A DNA stretch of 64,000 bases from Hymenobacter cellulosilyticus. GTDB taxonomy: Bacteria; Bacteroidota; Bacteroidia; Cytophagales; Hymenobacteraceae. The notes beneath the pieces are model-generated. The model worked only from the letters and a program-made list of their open reading frames with translations, ran no database searches and was not told the DNA's origin. Position 1 is the first letter of the stretch. Every line of letters begins with the position of its first letter. Below are positions 35,337-43,697 of the stretch, one piece after another. The position numbers were made by a program, and so were the translations under genes. The stretch lies in NCBI RefSeq assembly GCF_022919215.1, contig NZ_CP095046.1, forward strand, positions 1,044,501 through 1,108,500. The letters run 5' to 3'.

Positions 35337-35864
35337 TGTTACACGATACTAATTACAAGTTGCATACGATTGTAAAGCGTCGCTGTGTAATGTTTGCTTG
35401 TAAAGTGTAAATAGGTTCATGTTACAGTTCTTGTTTTGTAACAGTATTACATTGTTTGCGTCTGTATGTTATTACAGACACTTTTTGTTTCATTGAAACA
35501 CTTTTGACATCTTTACACTCTGCCCTCATTACAACCCGCCATCTATGCCGCATCAAGGCGAAATCCTTCAGGAAGCTATTAAAAACAGTGGTATTTCCAT
35601 CACTCGCATCGTGGAGGAGCTTGGCATCACCCGTCCTACTATCTATCGTAAATTCAAAGAGGATAGTTTGGATTACGCATTTGTAAAGCGAGTTGGGGAA
35701 ATCATCGGACATGATTTTTCGGACGATTTTACTGCTTTACAACAAACTGTATTACCGTTTACTGCTACATCTGTAACACAGTCTTCGCCTGTTTCTGTAA
35801 CACCCCGTTCAAATGTGTTACAAACTCCTGATTCCGATCCTGTAAAGCAGCTTATGGCGTTACA
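35337..35864. promoter_or_regulatory. Dense TGTAA/TTACA motif array upstream of and inside the HTH gene
   Basis: The pentamer TGTAA or its complement TTACA starts at 35339, 35353, 35371, 35386, 35399, 35406, 35422, 35437, 35447, 35472, 35513 and 35529 in the 200 bases before the gene, and at 35682, 35737, 35772, 35796, 35818, 35841 and 35860 inside it. Extended forms are TGTAAAG, TGTAACA and TGTTACA. That is 19 hits in about 530 bases where roughly one is expected by chance. GTCTGTA...TACAGAC at 35460-35479 is a perfect inverted repeat, and TGTTTCATTGAAACA at 35486-35500 is a palindrome. Binding sites for the encoded HTH protein are the natural reading, but this is inference. The rest of the 35209-35336 gap shows nothing. 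Confidence 0.7.
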
Positions 35865-35931
35865 AACTAAGTATATAGCGCTCCTAGAAGCCTATAATGA
35901 GTTGCTTATGAAGGTGTACGGCCCTAAATGA
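35545..35931 (+). CDS. Small helix-turn-helix DNA-binding protein
   Basis: The 128-residue protein has an N-terminal helix-turn-helix: residues 5-60 read QGEILQEAIKNSGISITRIV, then EELGITRPTIYRKFKEDSLD, with the usual Ala/Gly-Ile...Thr-x-x-Ile-Tyr-Arg pattern of XRE or Fis-like folds. Residues 65-95 are Ser/Thr/Val-rich and low in structure, and the C-terminus (KQLMALQTKYIALLEAYNELLMKV) is a predicted amphipathic helix or short coiled coil, so it may dimerise. I do not recognise an exact family. The gene is AT-richer than its neighbours, is packed with TGTAA motifs, and its TGA stop touches a palindrome containing a perfect parS. It could autoregulate, or act with chromosome-organising proteins. 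Confidence 0.8.
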   Translation: MPHQGEILQEAIKNSGISITRIVEELGITRPTIYRKFKEDSLDYAFVKRVGEIIGHDFSDDFTALQQTVLPFTATSVTQSSPVSVTPRSNVLQTPDSDPVKQLMALQTKYIALLEAYNELLMKVYGPK

Positions 35932-35937
35932 CAAAAA

Positions 35938-35953
35938 TGTTCCACGTGAAACA
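35938..35953. other. parS: parS site (ParB-binding centromere)
   Basis: TGTTCCACGTGAAACA matches the bacterial consensus TGTTNCACGTGAAACA at all positions. It is the core of a 30-bp palindrome (35931-35960) whose outer arms ACAAAAATGTT and AACATTTTTGT are perfect and may also work as a terminator for the HTH gene. It lies between convergent genes, about 24 kb from the oriC candidate, as expected for origin-proximal parS. parA and parB are not in the window. Confidence 0.88.
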
Positions 35954-36044
35954 TTTTTGTCACTCCAACTGTAGGGCATCTTCTTTATAGCGAGCTGAAC
36001 TTAGGACAGCGAGATACAGCAAAGGGCTTGAGCTTTGGCTCTGC

Positions 36045-36608
36045 TTAATACACAATTTGACAGCGCTCCTGCTGGAGCAGATACATCTCCTGGTGCACGG
36101 CCAGTGCCGACAAGGCGTTGTCAAACTCAGCCTTATTACGCTCCCGGAACTCGCGCCTTTTGATGGCCTCCAAAAAGCGCCGACTGTCTTCTGGTGTTTC
36201 AAGGGTAAGTCCAGGAACCGCAGTAGGGCGTCCCGAATCATCCTTGGCGACCATCGTGAAATAGGAGGTGTTGGTATGCTTGACGGACCCACTGCGGACG
36301 TCCTCAGCAATGACCTTGATGCCAACCAACAGGGAGGTCCGACCGACGTAGTTAACCGAGGCCAGCAGTGATACCAGCTCGCCAACCTCAACCGGCTGCA
36401 GAAAATTAACTCCGTCGACACTGACGGTGACGCAGTAGTTGCCGGCATGTTTGGAGGCCGCGGCATATGCTACTTTATCCATTAGCGAGAGTAGGATGCC
36501 ACCGTGAATTTTGCCCCCGAAATTGGCATAAGAAGGAATCATTAATTCGGTGAGGGTGACGCGCGAGTAGGAGACTGGGCGAAACTCAGGCAAGTGCGTA
36601 TTTAGCAT
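36045..36608 (-). CDS. Acyl-CoA thioesterase (hotdog fold, YciA/BFIT type)
   Basis: The 187-residue protein has a hotdog domain with the typical NFGGKIHGGILLSLMDKVAYAAASKHAG near residues 29-56 and the VSVDGVNFLQPVEVGELVSLLASVNYVGRTSL strand block. These enzymes hydrolyse acyl-CoA thioesters in the cytosol. The last 55 residues are helical and basic and lie outside the core fold, so the enzyme could be the half-length form that assembles as a trimer of dimers. It runs convergent to the HTH gene with parS between, and it is downstream of the recF-dciA terminator. Confidence 0.9.
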   Translation of the reverse strand: MLNTHLPEFRPVSYSRVTLTELMIPSYANFGGKIHGGILLSLMDKVAYAAASKHAGNYCVTVSVDGVNFLQPVEVGELVSLLASVNYVGRTSLLVGIKVIAEDVRSGSVKHTNTSYFTMVAKDDSGRPTAVPGLTLETPEDSRRFLEAIKRREFRERNKAEFDNALSALAVHQEMYLLQQERCQIVY

Positions 36609-36699
36609 AAGTAGGGGAGGGGAAGAGAAGAAGTGAAGTTAAAGGGCAACGAGTAGTGCCGCGAGTTGAAAAGCTAGCTCACCTAGCTATGGACAAAAT

Positions 36700-36731
36700 A
36701 AAAGCTCCACAATATCTTGTGGAGCTTTTAT
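36700..36731 (-). terminator. Terminator after recF-dciA
   Basis: AAAAGCTCCACAA and TTGTGGAGCTTTT form a long perfect stem around TATC with T or A runs on both sides. It lies 70 bases past the dciA stop codon (- strand). Confidence 0.85.
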
Positions 36732-36801
36732 TAGAAAAGGGAAAACGATTGAGTGGCTATAGTGTACTAAAGCAGTTAAAGTGGGCCTGCCGAACGAAGA
36801 C

Positions 36802-37125
36802 TTATAAGAAAACAACCTCTTTAATAACCTGCTCCCCAACCTCAGCATTGATCAGGTCGAGAACCCGGGTTTTGGCCATCACCAACTCATGCTTTAAAGG
36901 AGCAGAGCTGAGGCGGACGAAAAGCTTTCCTTGGCTGATGTATACCTCCTGCGTTTTGAGGGCCACAGCCTTGCCCATGATTCGCTCCCAGCTAGAAACC
37001 ACTACCGTTTCATTGAGCTTGCCTTGGATACGATAGGCCTTAAGCAAAGCAGTGATACCCTCCTTTAGAGTAAGTACATCGGCTTTGCGGGAATTTTCGG
37101 GCGAGTTATACTTTTTCAAAACCAC
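36802..37125 (-). CDS. dciA: DUF721 family protein, probable DciA-like helicase loader
   Basis: The 107-residue protein has the DUF721/DciA pattern: LKEGITALLKAYRIQGKLNE, WERIMGKAVALKTQEVYIS and KLFVRLSSAPLKHELVMAK. DciA loads or activates the replicative helicase DnaB in bacteria without DnaC, and this family commonly sits beside recF. It lies 83 bases downstream of recF on the same strand, with its own promoter-like TATCTTTG between them. GTG 37125 is preferred; longer frames back to 37158 would overlap the expected leader, and a TTG at 37119 is also possible. Confidence 0.8.
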   Translation of the reverse strand: MVLKKYNSPENSRKADVLTLKEGITALLKAYRIQGKLNETVVVSSWERIMGKAVALKTQEVYISQGKLFVRLSSAPLKHELVMAKTRVLDLINAEVGEQVIKEVVFL

Positions 37126-37186
37126 TATATATAATACGCGCGAACTGATGAGCTGCAAAGAGCAAGAGCAGCCATTTTGGGAAGTG

Positions 37187-37194
37187 CAAAGATA
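37187..37194 (-). promoter_or_regulatory. -7 promoter element between recF and dciA
   Basis: On the - strand this reads TATCTTTG, an exact TAnnTTTG match, 61 bases before the dciA start and just after the recF stop. Confidence 0.55.
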
Positions 37195-37208
37195 GAGTAG
37201 AAGCTAAA

Positions 37209-38318
37209 CTAAAGGGCCGTGACGTGGCCACTTTCTACTCGGAACCGACTGATCTGTTCTGACAGGTTAGCCAGGGCCCGGTCGGTGCGCTCCAGGTGGG
37301 TATCGGTTAGAAAGACCTGCCCAAAGGTTTGATCTGCCACAAGCTGAAGCAGGCGGGTGATGCGCTTCTCATCTAACCGGTCGAAAATGTCGTCGAGAAG
37401 CAGGATGGGCTTATGCTGCTTGCGGGTAGCCGCTATTTCGAACTGGGCCAACTTCAGCGCAATGGCATAAGACTTCTGCTGACCCTGGGAGCCATAGTTT
37501 TTCACGGAGACACCATCCATCAGGAATACGAAGTCGTCTTTATGCGGGCCCACGGTAGTGCGCTGCAGGGCCAAGTCTTTGCGCTCGAAGGTGCGTAGCA
37601 AGTGCAGAAAGTCAGCATCGGGCAGCTGACTCTTATAGTCTAGGGTAACTTCCTCCCGGCTGTCGGCAAGCTGCTGGTAGTGCCGCTGGAAGATAGGCGT
37701 GAAGTCGGCCAGGAACTGCTGGCGTAACTCTACCAGCTGAGTGCCCACCGGAGCTAGCTGCTCATCTATGACCAGAAGGTAGTCGCGGTCGTAACCCTGG
37801 CGGTCGGCGGCTTGCTTGAGTAAGGCATTGCGCTGGCGCAGGATGTGGTTATATTGGATGAGTAGTTCAAGATACTCGTGGTTGAGCTGAGAAATCAGGC
37901 TGTCGAAATAACGGCGGCGCTCCTCGCTACCCTGCCGGATCAGGTCGGTATCGTAGGGTGAAATAAGCACCACCGGGAAGCGCCCGATATGATCGGAGAT
38001 ACGGTCGTAGGCTTGCTTGTTGTGGGTCACCGCTTTCTTCTGCCCGGCCCTGAGGCTGCACTGAATGGTTTCTCGCACGTCGTCGGGCGGAGTGCAGAAC
38101 CGGCCTTTTACCACGAAGAATTCCTCGCCCTGTTTTATGCTCTGGGCATCGGAGCTGGTAAAAGCACTTTTGGTCAAGGCCAGGTAATGGATGGCATCGA
38201 GCAGATTGGTCTTCCCACTGCCGTTATCTCCTATAAAACAGTTGATATGGGGCGAGAGCTGAAGCGTCGCCTCATCGTAGTTTTTGAAGAACAGCAGATG
38301 TAGAGTTTCAAGAATCAT
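37209..38318 (-). CDS. recF: DNA replication and repair protein RecF
   Basis: The 369-residue SMC-like ATPase has Walker A FIGDNGSGKTNLLDAIHYLA near residues 29-48, the signature SQGQQKSYAIALKLAQ near residue 273 and Walker B PILLLDDIFDRLD near residue 304, with a short helical arm domain between. RecF binds gapped DNA with RecO and RecR and helps load RecA at stalled forks. It lies divergent from pdhA and upstream of dciA. recF is often near dnaA/dnaN and oriC in other bacteria; here the oriC candidate is about 25 kb away. Confidence 0.95.
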   Translation of the reverse strand: MILETLHLLFFKNYDEATLQLSPHINCFIGDNGSGKTNLLDAIHYLALTKSAFTSSDAQSIKQGEEFFVVKGRFCTPPDDVRETIQCSLRAGQKKAVTHNKQAYDRISDHIGRFPVVLISPYDTDLIRQGSEERRRYFDSLISQLNHEYLELLIQYNHILRQRNALLKQAADRQGYDRDYLLVIDEQLAPVGTQLVELRQQFLADFTPIFQRHYQQLADSREEVTLDYKSQLPDADFLHLLRTFERKDLALQRTTVGPHKDDFVFLMDGVSVKNYGSQGQQKSYAIALKLAQFEIAATRKQHKPILLLDDIFDRLDEKRITRLLQLVADQTFGQVFLTDTHLERTDRALANLSEQISRFRVESGHVTAL

Positions 38319-38383
38319 TCAGGTTCGGAATTGCAATCCTTTTACGTACTTTCGCATCCCAAACGCGAACAACCGAGAGTACG

Positions 38384-39555
38384 ATGGCGGAGACGAAAGT
38401 AAAGGCTACCCCAAGCGCTTCCAATTCGGCGAAAAAATCGTCGAACAAGAAGGCTACCCCTAAAGCGGACGGTGCCACCGAAACGGTGAAGCAACCTGAT
38501 CCGGTATTGCCCCCAACCCACGACCAGCAGCCAGAGGAAAATGCTCCTCGTGCTACGTCGCCGGCCGAGCCCCAATTCTCTAAGGAGACTTACCTCACCT
38601 GGTATGAGCAGATGCAGCTCATGCGCAAGTTTGAGGAGAAGGCTGGTCAGCTCTACGGTCAACAGAAGATTAAGGGTTTCTGCCACCTCTATATCGGGCA
38701 GGAAGCTTGTGTAGCGGGTGCCGTGTCGGCCCTGGAAAAAGGCGACAAGTGGATTACCGCTTACCGCGACCATGCTCACCCTTGGCCCTGGGCACCTCGC
38801 CTAACGCCATCATGGCCGAACTGTATGCTAAGGCTACCGGCTGCTCGAAAGGCAAAGGCGGCTCGATGCACATGTTCGACAAAGAAGTCAACTTCGTTGG
38901 CGGCCACGGCATCGTGGGTGGTCAGGTACCAATGGGTGCCGGCCTGGCCTTCGCTGAGAAATACAACAAGACTGGTAAGCTCTGCATCTGCTACATGGGT
39001 GACGGCGCTGTGCGCCAAGGTGCCTTGCACGAAGCCTTCAACATGGCTATGTTGTGGAAGCTGCCCGTCATCTTCGTTGTAGAGAACAACGGCTACGCCA
39101 TGGGTACCTCCGTGCAGCGTACCTCGAACGTGACCGAGCTCTACCACATTGGCCGCGGCTACGACATGCCCTCCGAGCCCGTGAACGGCATGAACGTGGA
39201 AGACATTCACGAGGCTGTGGCCCGTGCTGCTGAGCGCGCCCGCGCCGGTGAAGGCCCCACGTTCCTGGAGTTCAAAACCTACCGCTACAAAGGTCACTCG
39301 ATGAGCGACCCGGCAAAATACCGGACCAAGGAGGAACTAGAAGACTACCGTTCGCGTGATGCTATTGAGTCGGTACGCCACACCATCCTGACCAATAACA
39401 TGGCCACGGAAGAGCAGCTGACGGCCATCGACGAGAAGATCAAAGCCCAGGTGCAGGAGTCGGTGGAGTTTGCTGAGAACTCGCCTTTCCCTACTGCCGA
39501 CGAGCTGTACAAAGACGTCTACGTGCAGCAGGATTATCCTTACATCCGCGACTAA
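38384..39555 (+). CDS. pdhA: Pyruvate dehydrogenase E1 component, alpha subunit (one frameshift near 38780)
   Basis: Two frames join at ...AYRDHAHP|LALGTSPNAIMAELYAK if one C is added to the CCC at 38779-38781, giving 390 residues. The thiamine diphosphate motif GDGAVRQGALHEAFNMAMLW is complete, followed by PVIFVVENNGYAMG, and YRYKGHSMSDPAKYR with the phosphorylation-loop-like region lies near the C-terminus. The first 65 residues are Ala/Lys/Pro-rich and not part of the catalytic fold. E1 alpha decarboxylates pyruvate in the complex that makes acetyl-CoA. The beta subunit, E2 and E3 genes are not adjacent. A -7-like TACTTTCG lies near 38347. The shift looks like an assembly error. Confidence 0.92.
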
Positions 39556-39609
39556 CTTCTCTGCGGAGTTTTACCCGGCTGCCCGGCCGCCCTTTTTGAA
39601 AGCCTAGTA

Positions 39610-40386
39610 ATGTCTAAGATTCCCTACACGCGCAATAGCCCGCAGAACCGTCCGCAGCAGACTCAGGTCCCGGCGGACCCCAATCAGCCTATCGAAGGTG
39701 ATTTGGTACCCGAGCATCCCCTGCTCGAAGACCCGGACGCTTTGGCTGAGCGGCTGGCTAACTCGGAGGACTTTCTGCGTCGCAACAAGAACGTGCTGCT
39801 GGGTCTGCTGGCCGTAGTGATACTGGCTGTGGCAGGCGGTTTTGGCTATTACATGTGGCGCTCATCGCAGGACACCAAGGCTCAGGCAGCTATGTTCCAG
39901 GCGGTGAACTATTGGGAGGCCGACTCACTGAACAAGGCCATGAAGGGCGACGGTCAGTACGATGGTCTGGAAGCCATAGCCTCGGAGTACAGCGGCACCA
40001 AGGCTGGTAACCTAGCCAACTTCTATGCTGGCGCTGCTGCCCTGAAGCAAGGCAAGTTCCAAGCTGCTATTGACTACCTAGAGGACTTCAGCTCCGACGA
40101 CCTATTGGTACAGGCCCGGGCTTATGCGCTGCTCGGCGATGCTAACTTGGAACTCAACAAGTACAAGGAAGCTGCCGACCTGTACAACAAGGCTGCCAAC
40201 TATAACGCCAACGAGTACTTCTCGCCCGGCTACCTGATGAAGGAAGCCACGGCCCGGGAATTGGCTAAGGACTACGAAGGCGCTATCAAGGCGTACGACA
40301 AAATCCTGACCGATTACCAGAATGCCCAGGAAGCAGGCGAAGCCAGACAGTTCAAGGCTCGCCTCGAAGGCCTGGCTGGCAAGTAG
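39610..40386 (+). CDS. Tetratricopeptide repeat protein with one membrane helix (YfgM-like)
   Basis: The 258-residue protein has a hydrophilic N-terminus rich in Pro and Gln, one membrane helix near residues 63-84 (NVLLGLLAVVILAVAGGFGY), and a TPR region beyond residue 120. FYAGAAALKQGKFQAAIDYL, ALLGDANLELNKYKEAADLY and ARELAKDYEGAIKAYDKIL are its repeats. The topology resembles YfgM/DUF2133-type ancillary envelope proteins that work with the Sec translocon, but function here is inferred only. It follows pdhA by 54 bases and is followed by a hairpin terminator. Confidence 0.82.
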   Translation: MSKIPYTRNSPQNRPQQTQVPADPNQPIEGDLVPEHPLLEDPDALAERLANSEDFLRRNKNVLLGLLAVVILAVAGGFGYYMWRSSQDTKAQAAMFQAVNYWEADSLNKAMKGDGQYDGLEAIASEYSGTKAGNLANFYAGAAALKQGKFQAAIDYLEDFSSDDLLVQARAYALLGDANLELNKYKEAADLYNKAANYNANEYFSPGYLMKEATARELAKDYEGAIKAYDKILTDYQNAQEAGEARQFKARLEGLAGK

Positions 40387-40409
40387 GAATTTCGAATAAT
40401 CAAGAATAT

Positions 40410-40446
40410 AAGCTGCGCTTTTCCGCAAGGGAGGCGCAGCTTTGTT
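40410..40446 (+). terminator. Rho-independent terminator before ribH
   Basis: AAGCTGCGC and GCGCAGCTT form the stem, followed by a T-rich tail (TGTTTTAT). Confidence 0.8.
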
Positions 40447-40481
40447 TTATAAGTAAACCGACCACTGAACCGAAGACGGCT

Positions 40482-40956
40482 ATGGCTACTTCCCTGAAAA
40501 ACCTGAGTGACTACACTGCCAACAGCTTCGTCGACATTTCCGACAAGCGCTTTGGCCTAGTGGTAGCCGAATGGAACCGCGAAATCACCGACGTACTGGC
40601 GCAAGGTGCTTTTGATACCCTAATTAAGCACGGCGCCAAAGAGGAGAACATCTACCGTAACAGCGTACCCGGCAGCTTCGAACTGACGCTTGGCGCGCAG
40701 TTCTTAGCTCAGCACGAGGAAATCGATGCGGTGATTTGCCTAGGAGTCGTTATCAAGGGCGACACCAAGCACGACGACTACATCAACCACGCCGTGGCTC
40801 ACGGACTGACCAATGTGGGGCTTAAGTTCAACAAGCCCGTTATTTTCGGGTTGGTGACTACCAACAACTTGGAGCAGGCCCTGGACCGGGCCGGGGCAAG
40901 CACGGCAACAAGGGGTAGAAGCAGCCGCTGCCGCTATTCATATGCTGGGCTTCTAG
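40482..40956 (+). CDS. ribH: 6,7-dimethyl-8-ribityllumazine synthase (two frameshifts near 40894 and 40913)
   Basis: The frame reads correctly through the phosphate-binding SVPGSFELTLGAQFL near residue 64 and GVVIKGDTKHDDYINHAVA near residue 88, then LVTTNNLEQALDRAG. After this it runs into a non-homologous tail. One G added to GGGG at 40893-40896 and one more to GGGG at 40912-40915 restores GKHGNKGVEAAAAAIHMLGF and the stop at 40954-40956. This gives 158 residues, the normal length. Lumazine synthase condenses the ribityl-amino-pyrimidine with dihydroxybutanone phosphate in riboflavin synthesis and assembles into large hollow capsids. Two deletions within 20 bases argue strongly for sequencing error. 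Confidence 0.9.
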
Positions 40957-41031
40957 GACCTAGTTGGTCCCGAGCGGCAGGCAAAGAAAAATCGTAGCTG
41001 GCTGATTATCGGACAAAAGCGTAGCTTTGCG

Positions 41032-41039
41032 GCCAAATA
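41032..41039 (+). promoter_or_regulatory. -7 promoter element upstream of the DksA-like gene
   Basis: TAGCTTTG matches TAnnTTTG exactly. It lies 161 bases before the ATG at 41201. Confidence 0.5.
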
Positions 41040-41200
41040 GCGCGGGAATACGCCAAAACCGGAAACCCAACCTCCATGGGGCTGCTCACAGCAACTTATT
41101 TAATAAGCTCGCTGTTAAAAAGCCACATATGCCGGGATTTTGCTAAGACCTTGCTTGGTAGAAACTTAATATTCAATTTATTAACCTCTCCCTGAACCCC

Positions 41201-41584
41201 ATGAGTGAAGAAAACCTACGCTATTCCAGGGAAGAACTGGCTGAGTTTGCGGAAATTATCCAAGATAAACTCACGGCAGCCCGCAAGGAAGTAGCATTCA
41301 TTAAAGAAACCCTGAGCCGCAAAAACGACTCGGGCACCGACAACACCGCTTCTTCGGCCAAAGTGCTGGAAGACGGCGCTGACACGGCTGAAAAGGAAAG
41401 CATGAACCAGTTGGCCTCGCGCCAGATGAAGTTCATTCAGCAGCTCGAAAACGCCTTGGTACGCATCAAGAATGGTACTTATGGCGTGTGCATCGGCACG
41501 GGCAAGCTGATTCCCAAAGAGCGTCTGCGTGCAGTTCCTCACACCCAGCACTCCATCGAAGCCAAAATGGCGCGTCGCGACTAG
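41201..41584 (+). CDS. DksA/TraR family transcription factor with degenerate zinc finger
   Basis: The 127-residue protein has an N-terminal coiled-coil region (RYSREELAEFAEIIQDKLTA and a QQLENALVRIKNGTYG linker) and the DksA-like C-terminal block YGVCIGTGKLIPKERLRAVPHTQ. DksA family proteins bind the RNA polymerase secondary channel and modulate promoters. Only one cysteine remains where the CxxC...CxxC zinc finger should be, as is common in the Bacteroidota branch, so metal binding is doubtful. It has a 160-base leader with a TAGCTTTG promoter element. ATG 41201 is well placed and no alternative start is needed. Confidence 0.85.
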   Translation: MSEENLRYSREELAEFAEIIQDKLTAARKEVAFIKETLSRKNDSGTDNTASSAKVLEDGADTAEKESMNQLASRQMKFIQQLENALVRIKNGTYGVCIGTGKLIPKERLRAVPHTQHSIEAKMARRD

Positions 41585-41751
41585 TCGCGCTGCACACCTC
41601 CCTATCATTGCCCGGACTAGCGGCAGGCGGCCTTCATCATCCGCGCCGTTGGTCCGGGCACTGTTTTCGGGGCTATTCTGTTAGCCCGCCGATTTCCCTC
41701 TGATTTATCTTCATCTCGTACCGTAGCGATACGGCACTTATACTTGCAACC

Positions 41752-43574
41752 ATGGGCAAGAAACACAACGACGACAACTCCGCCCGGCGGGTCGCCCCAG
41801 CGGCGACCGGCCATCCGGCAACTTTGGCAACAGCGGTGGCCCGCGCAAATTCACTTCCCGTCCGGGCGAAGGTGGGTTTGGCGGCAACCGTTCCGGCAAC
41901 GACGCCGGCGGCCGCGACTTTTCCTCTCGGCCTTCTTCTGACCGTTTCGGCAGCCGCCCCAATTCCGGCGGAACTGGTAAGCGGTTTGGCGGTAACTCGG
42001 CTAGTGGCCCCGGCAGCTTTGGTCGTGGCGAAGGCGCCGGCAACCGTGGCAGCTTCGGCGGTCCGCGCCGCGAAGGGGGCAGTGACGACCGTCGCTCCTT
42101 CGGCCGCGACAATGACCGTAACGGGCCCCGCCGCTTTGAGGGTCGGAACGAGGAGCGCCGGGATGAGCGTCCCGTGCAGCCGTATAATCCCAAGGCTAAC
42201 TGGCCCGGCCAGCCTTACCGCCAGGAAGGTAAACCCGCTGTACCCCGCGGTGGCAGCGGCGAGCGGAACCGCAAATTCAATAAAGTAAACCCCTTCGCCC
42301 AGCCCAAGCCCAGCATGCCCGAGCCGCCGGTGGATTTCCGCCATGAGGAGCGTGACGGCGACACGGGTCCGAACCGGGCTATTCGTCCGGCTCGTCCCTT
42401 TGACTTCCGTCAGGTACCCGAAGGCTTCAACCGCGAGGAGAAGCCGCGCACGGACCGCCGTGAAGAAGGCCAGCGCCCCGAGCGTCGGGAAGGTGGTTTC
42501 GGCCGCGACCGGGACGACCGCCGCAGCGCGCCCGACCGCCGCGACGCTGGTTTCGGCAACCGCAGCTTTGGCGAGCGGCCCAGCTTTGGCAATAAGCCTT
42601 ACGGCGACAAAGGAGCAACACGAGGTGAAAAGCCCCGCGCGTTTGGCGACAAGCCGGCATACGGCGACAAGCGTGAAGCACGGCCGTATGGTGACCGTCC
42701 GGAGCGCACCGAGCGGCCGGTACGTCCAGCGTACGAGAACCGCGCGGACAAGCCCAAGCGGGGAGAGGTAGCCGGCGAAGCGCCCGAATACAAAAACCTG
42801 CGTCATTACGAGGAAGACAAGACGCGCGGCAACAAGCGCCGCCGCGACGAGGATGACTCTCAGGCCGACACGACCCGCCTGAACCGCTACATTGCCAACG
42901 CCGGTATCTGCTCCCGCCGGGAGGCCGATTCGCTGATTGCCGCTGGTGAAATCAAGGTGAACGGCGAGGTGGTGACCGAAATGGGTTACCAGGTACAGCC
43001 CACCGACACAGTGCAGTATGGCAAGACCAACCTGAAGCGCGAGAAGCACGTGTACGTGTTGCTCAACAAGCCCAAGGACTACCTGACGACCACCGACGAC
43101 CCCGAAGGCCGTCGTACGGTAATGGAGCTGGTGGCTTCGGCATCAAAGGAGCGTATCTTCCCGGTGGGCCGCCTCGACCGGAACACAACGGGCCTGCTGC
43201 TCTTCACCAACGATGGAGAAGTGGCGCAGAAACTTTCGCACCCCTCGCACAAGAACAAGAAGATTTACCAGGTTGAGCTGAACAACCCCCTGACCGAGGA
43301 GCATCTCAAGCAGATTGCTGCGGGCCTGGAGCTGGAAGATGGCAAAGCCGAAGTAGATGATGTAGCCGTGGTGGCCGGCAACCCGCACTTCGTGGGTATC
43401 GAGCTGCACCTGGGCCGCAACCGGATTGTGCGTCGCATCTTTGAGCACCTGGGCTACGAGGTAGTAACCCTGGACCGGGTACAGTACGCGGGCCTGACCA
43501 AAAAAGACCTGCCCCGTGGCAAATGGCGCTTTTTGAGCGAGAAAGAAGTTATCCGCTTGAAGTATTTCCTCTAA
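41752..43574 (+). CDS. Pseudouridine synthase of the RluB/RsuA type with a long disordered N-terminal extension (one frameshift near 41790)
   Basis: The catalytic part at the C-terminus has an S4 RNA-binding domain (RLNRYIANAGICSRREADSL, then KVNGEVV) and the pseudouridine synthase core with GRLDRNTTGLLLFTNDGE carrying the catalytic Asp. This family modifies 23S rRNA (RluB) or 16S rRNA (RsuA). About 375 residues precede it, made of Gly, Arg, Asp, Asn, Phe and Pro with repeats such as GDKPAYGDK and SGGPRKF-like sequence. From ATG 41752 the frame is wrong until about 41790: one G added to GGG at 41789-41791 yields SARRGRPSGDRPSGNFGN and an unbroken 607-residue protein. Confidence 0.88.
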
Positions 43575-43586
43575 CCAAGCAACCTG

Positions 43587-43618
43587 CAGGCTGGCTGTTG
43601 ACTCATACAGCCAGCCTG
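43587..43618 (+). terminator. Hairpin after the pseudouridine synthase gene
   Basis: CAGGCTGGCTGT and ACAGCCAGCCTG form a perfect 12-bp stem around TGACTCAT. The tail TTTGCTTG is moderately T-rich. Confidence 0.75.
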
Positions 43619-43697
43619 TTTGCTTGAAAGCCCCGTCCTGTGGCGGCTAAGGCAAGCTGGCCTCGTTTCCAGTAAGCTGATATACTCTGAATCCCGA

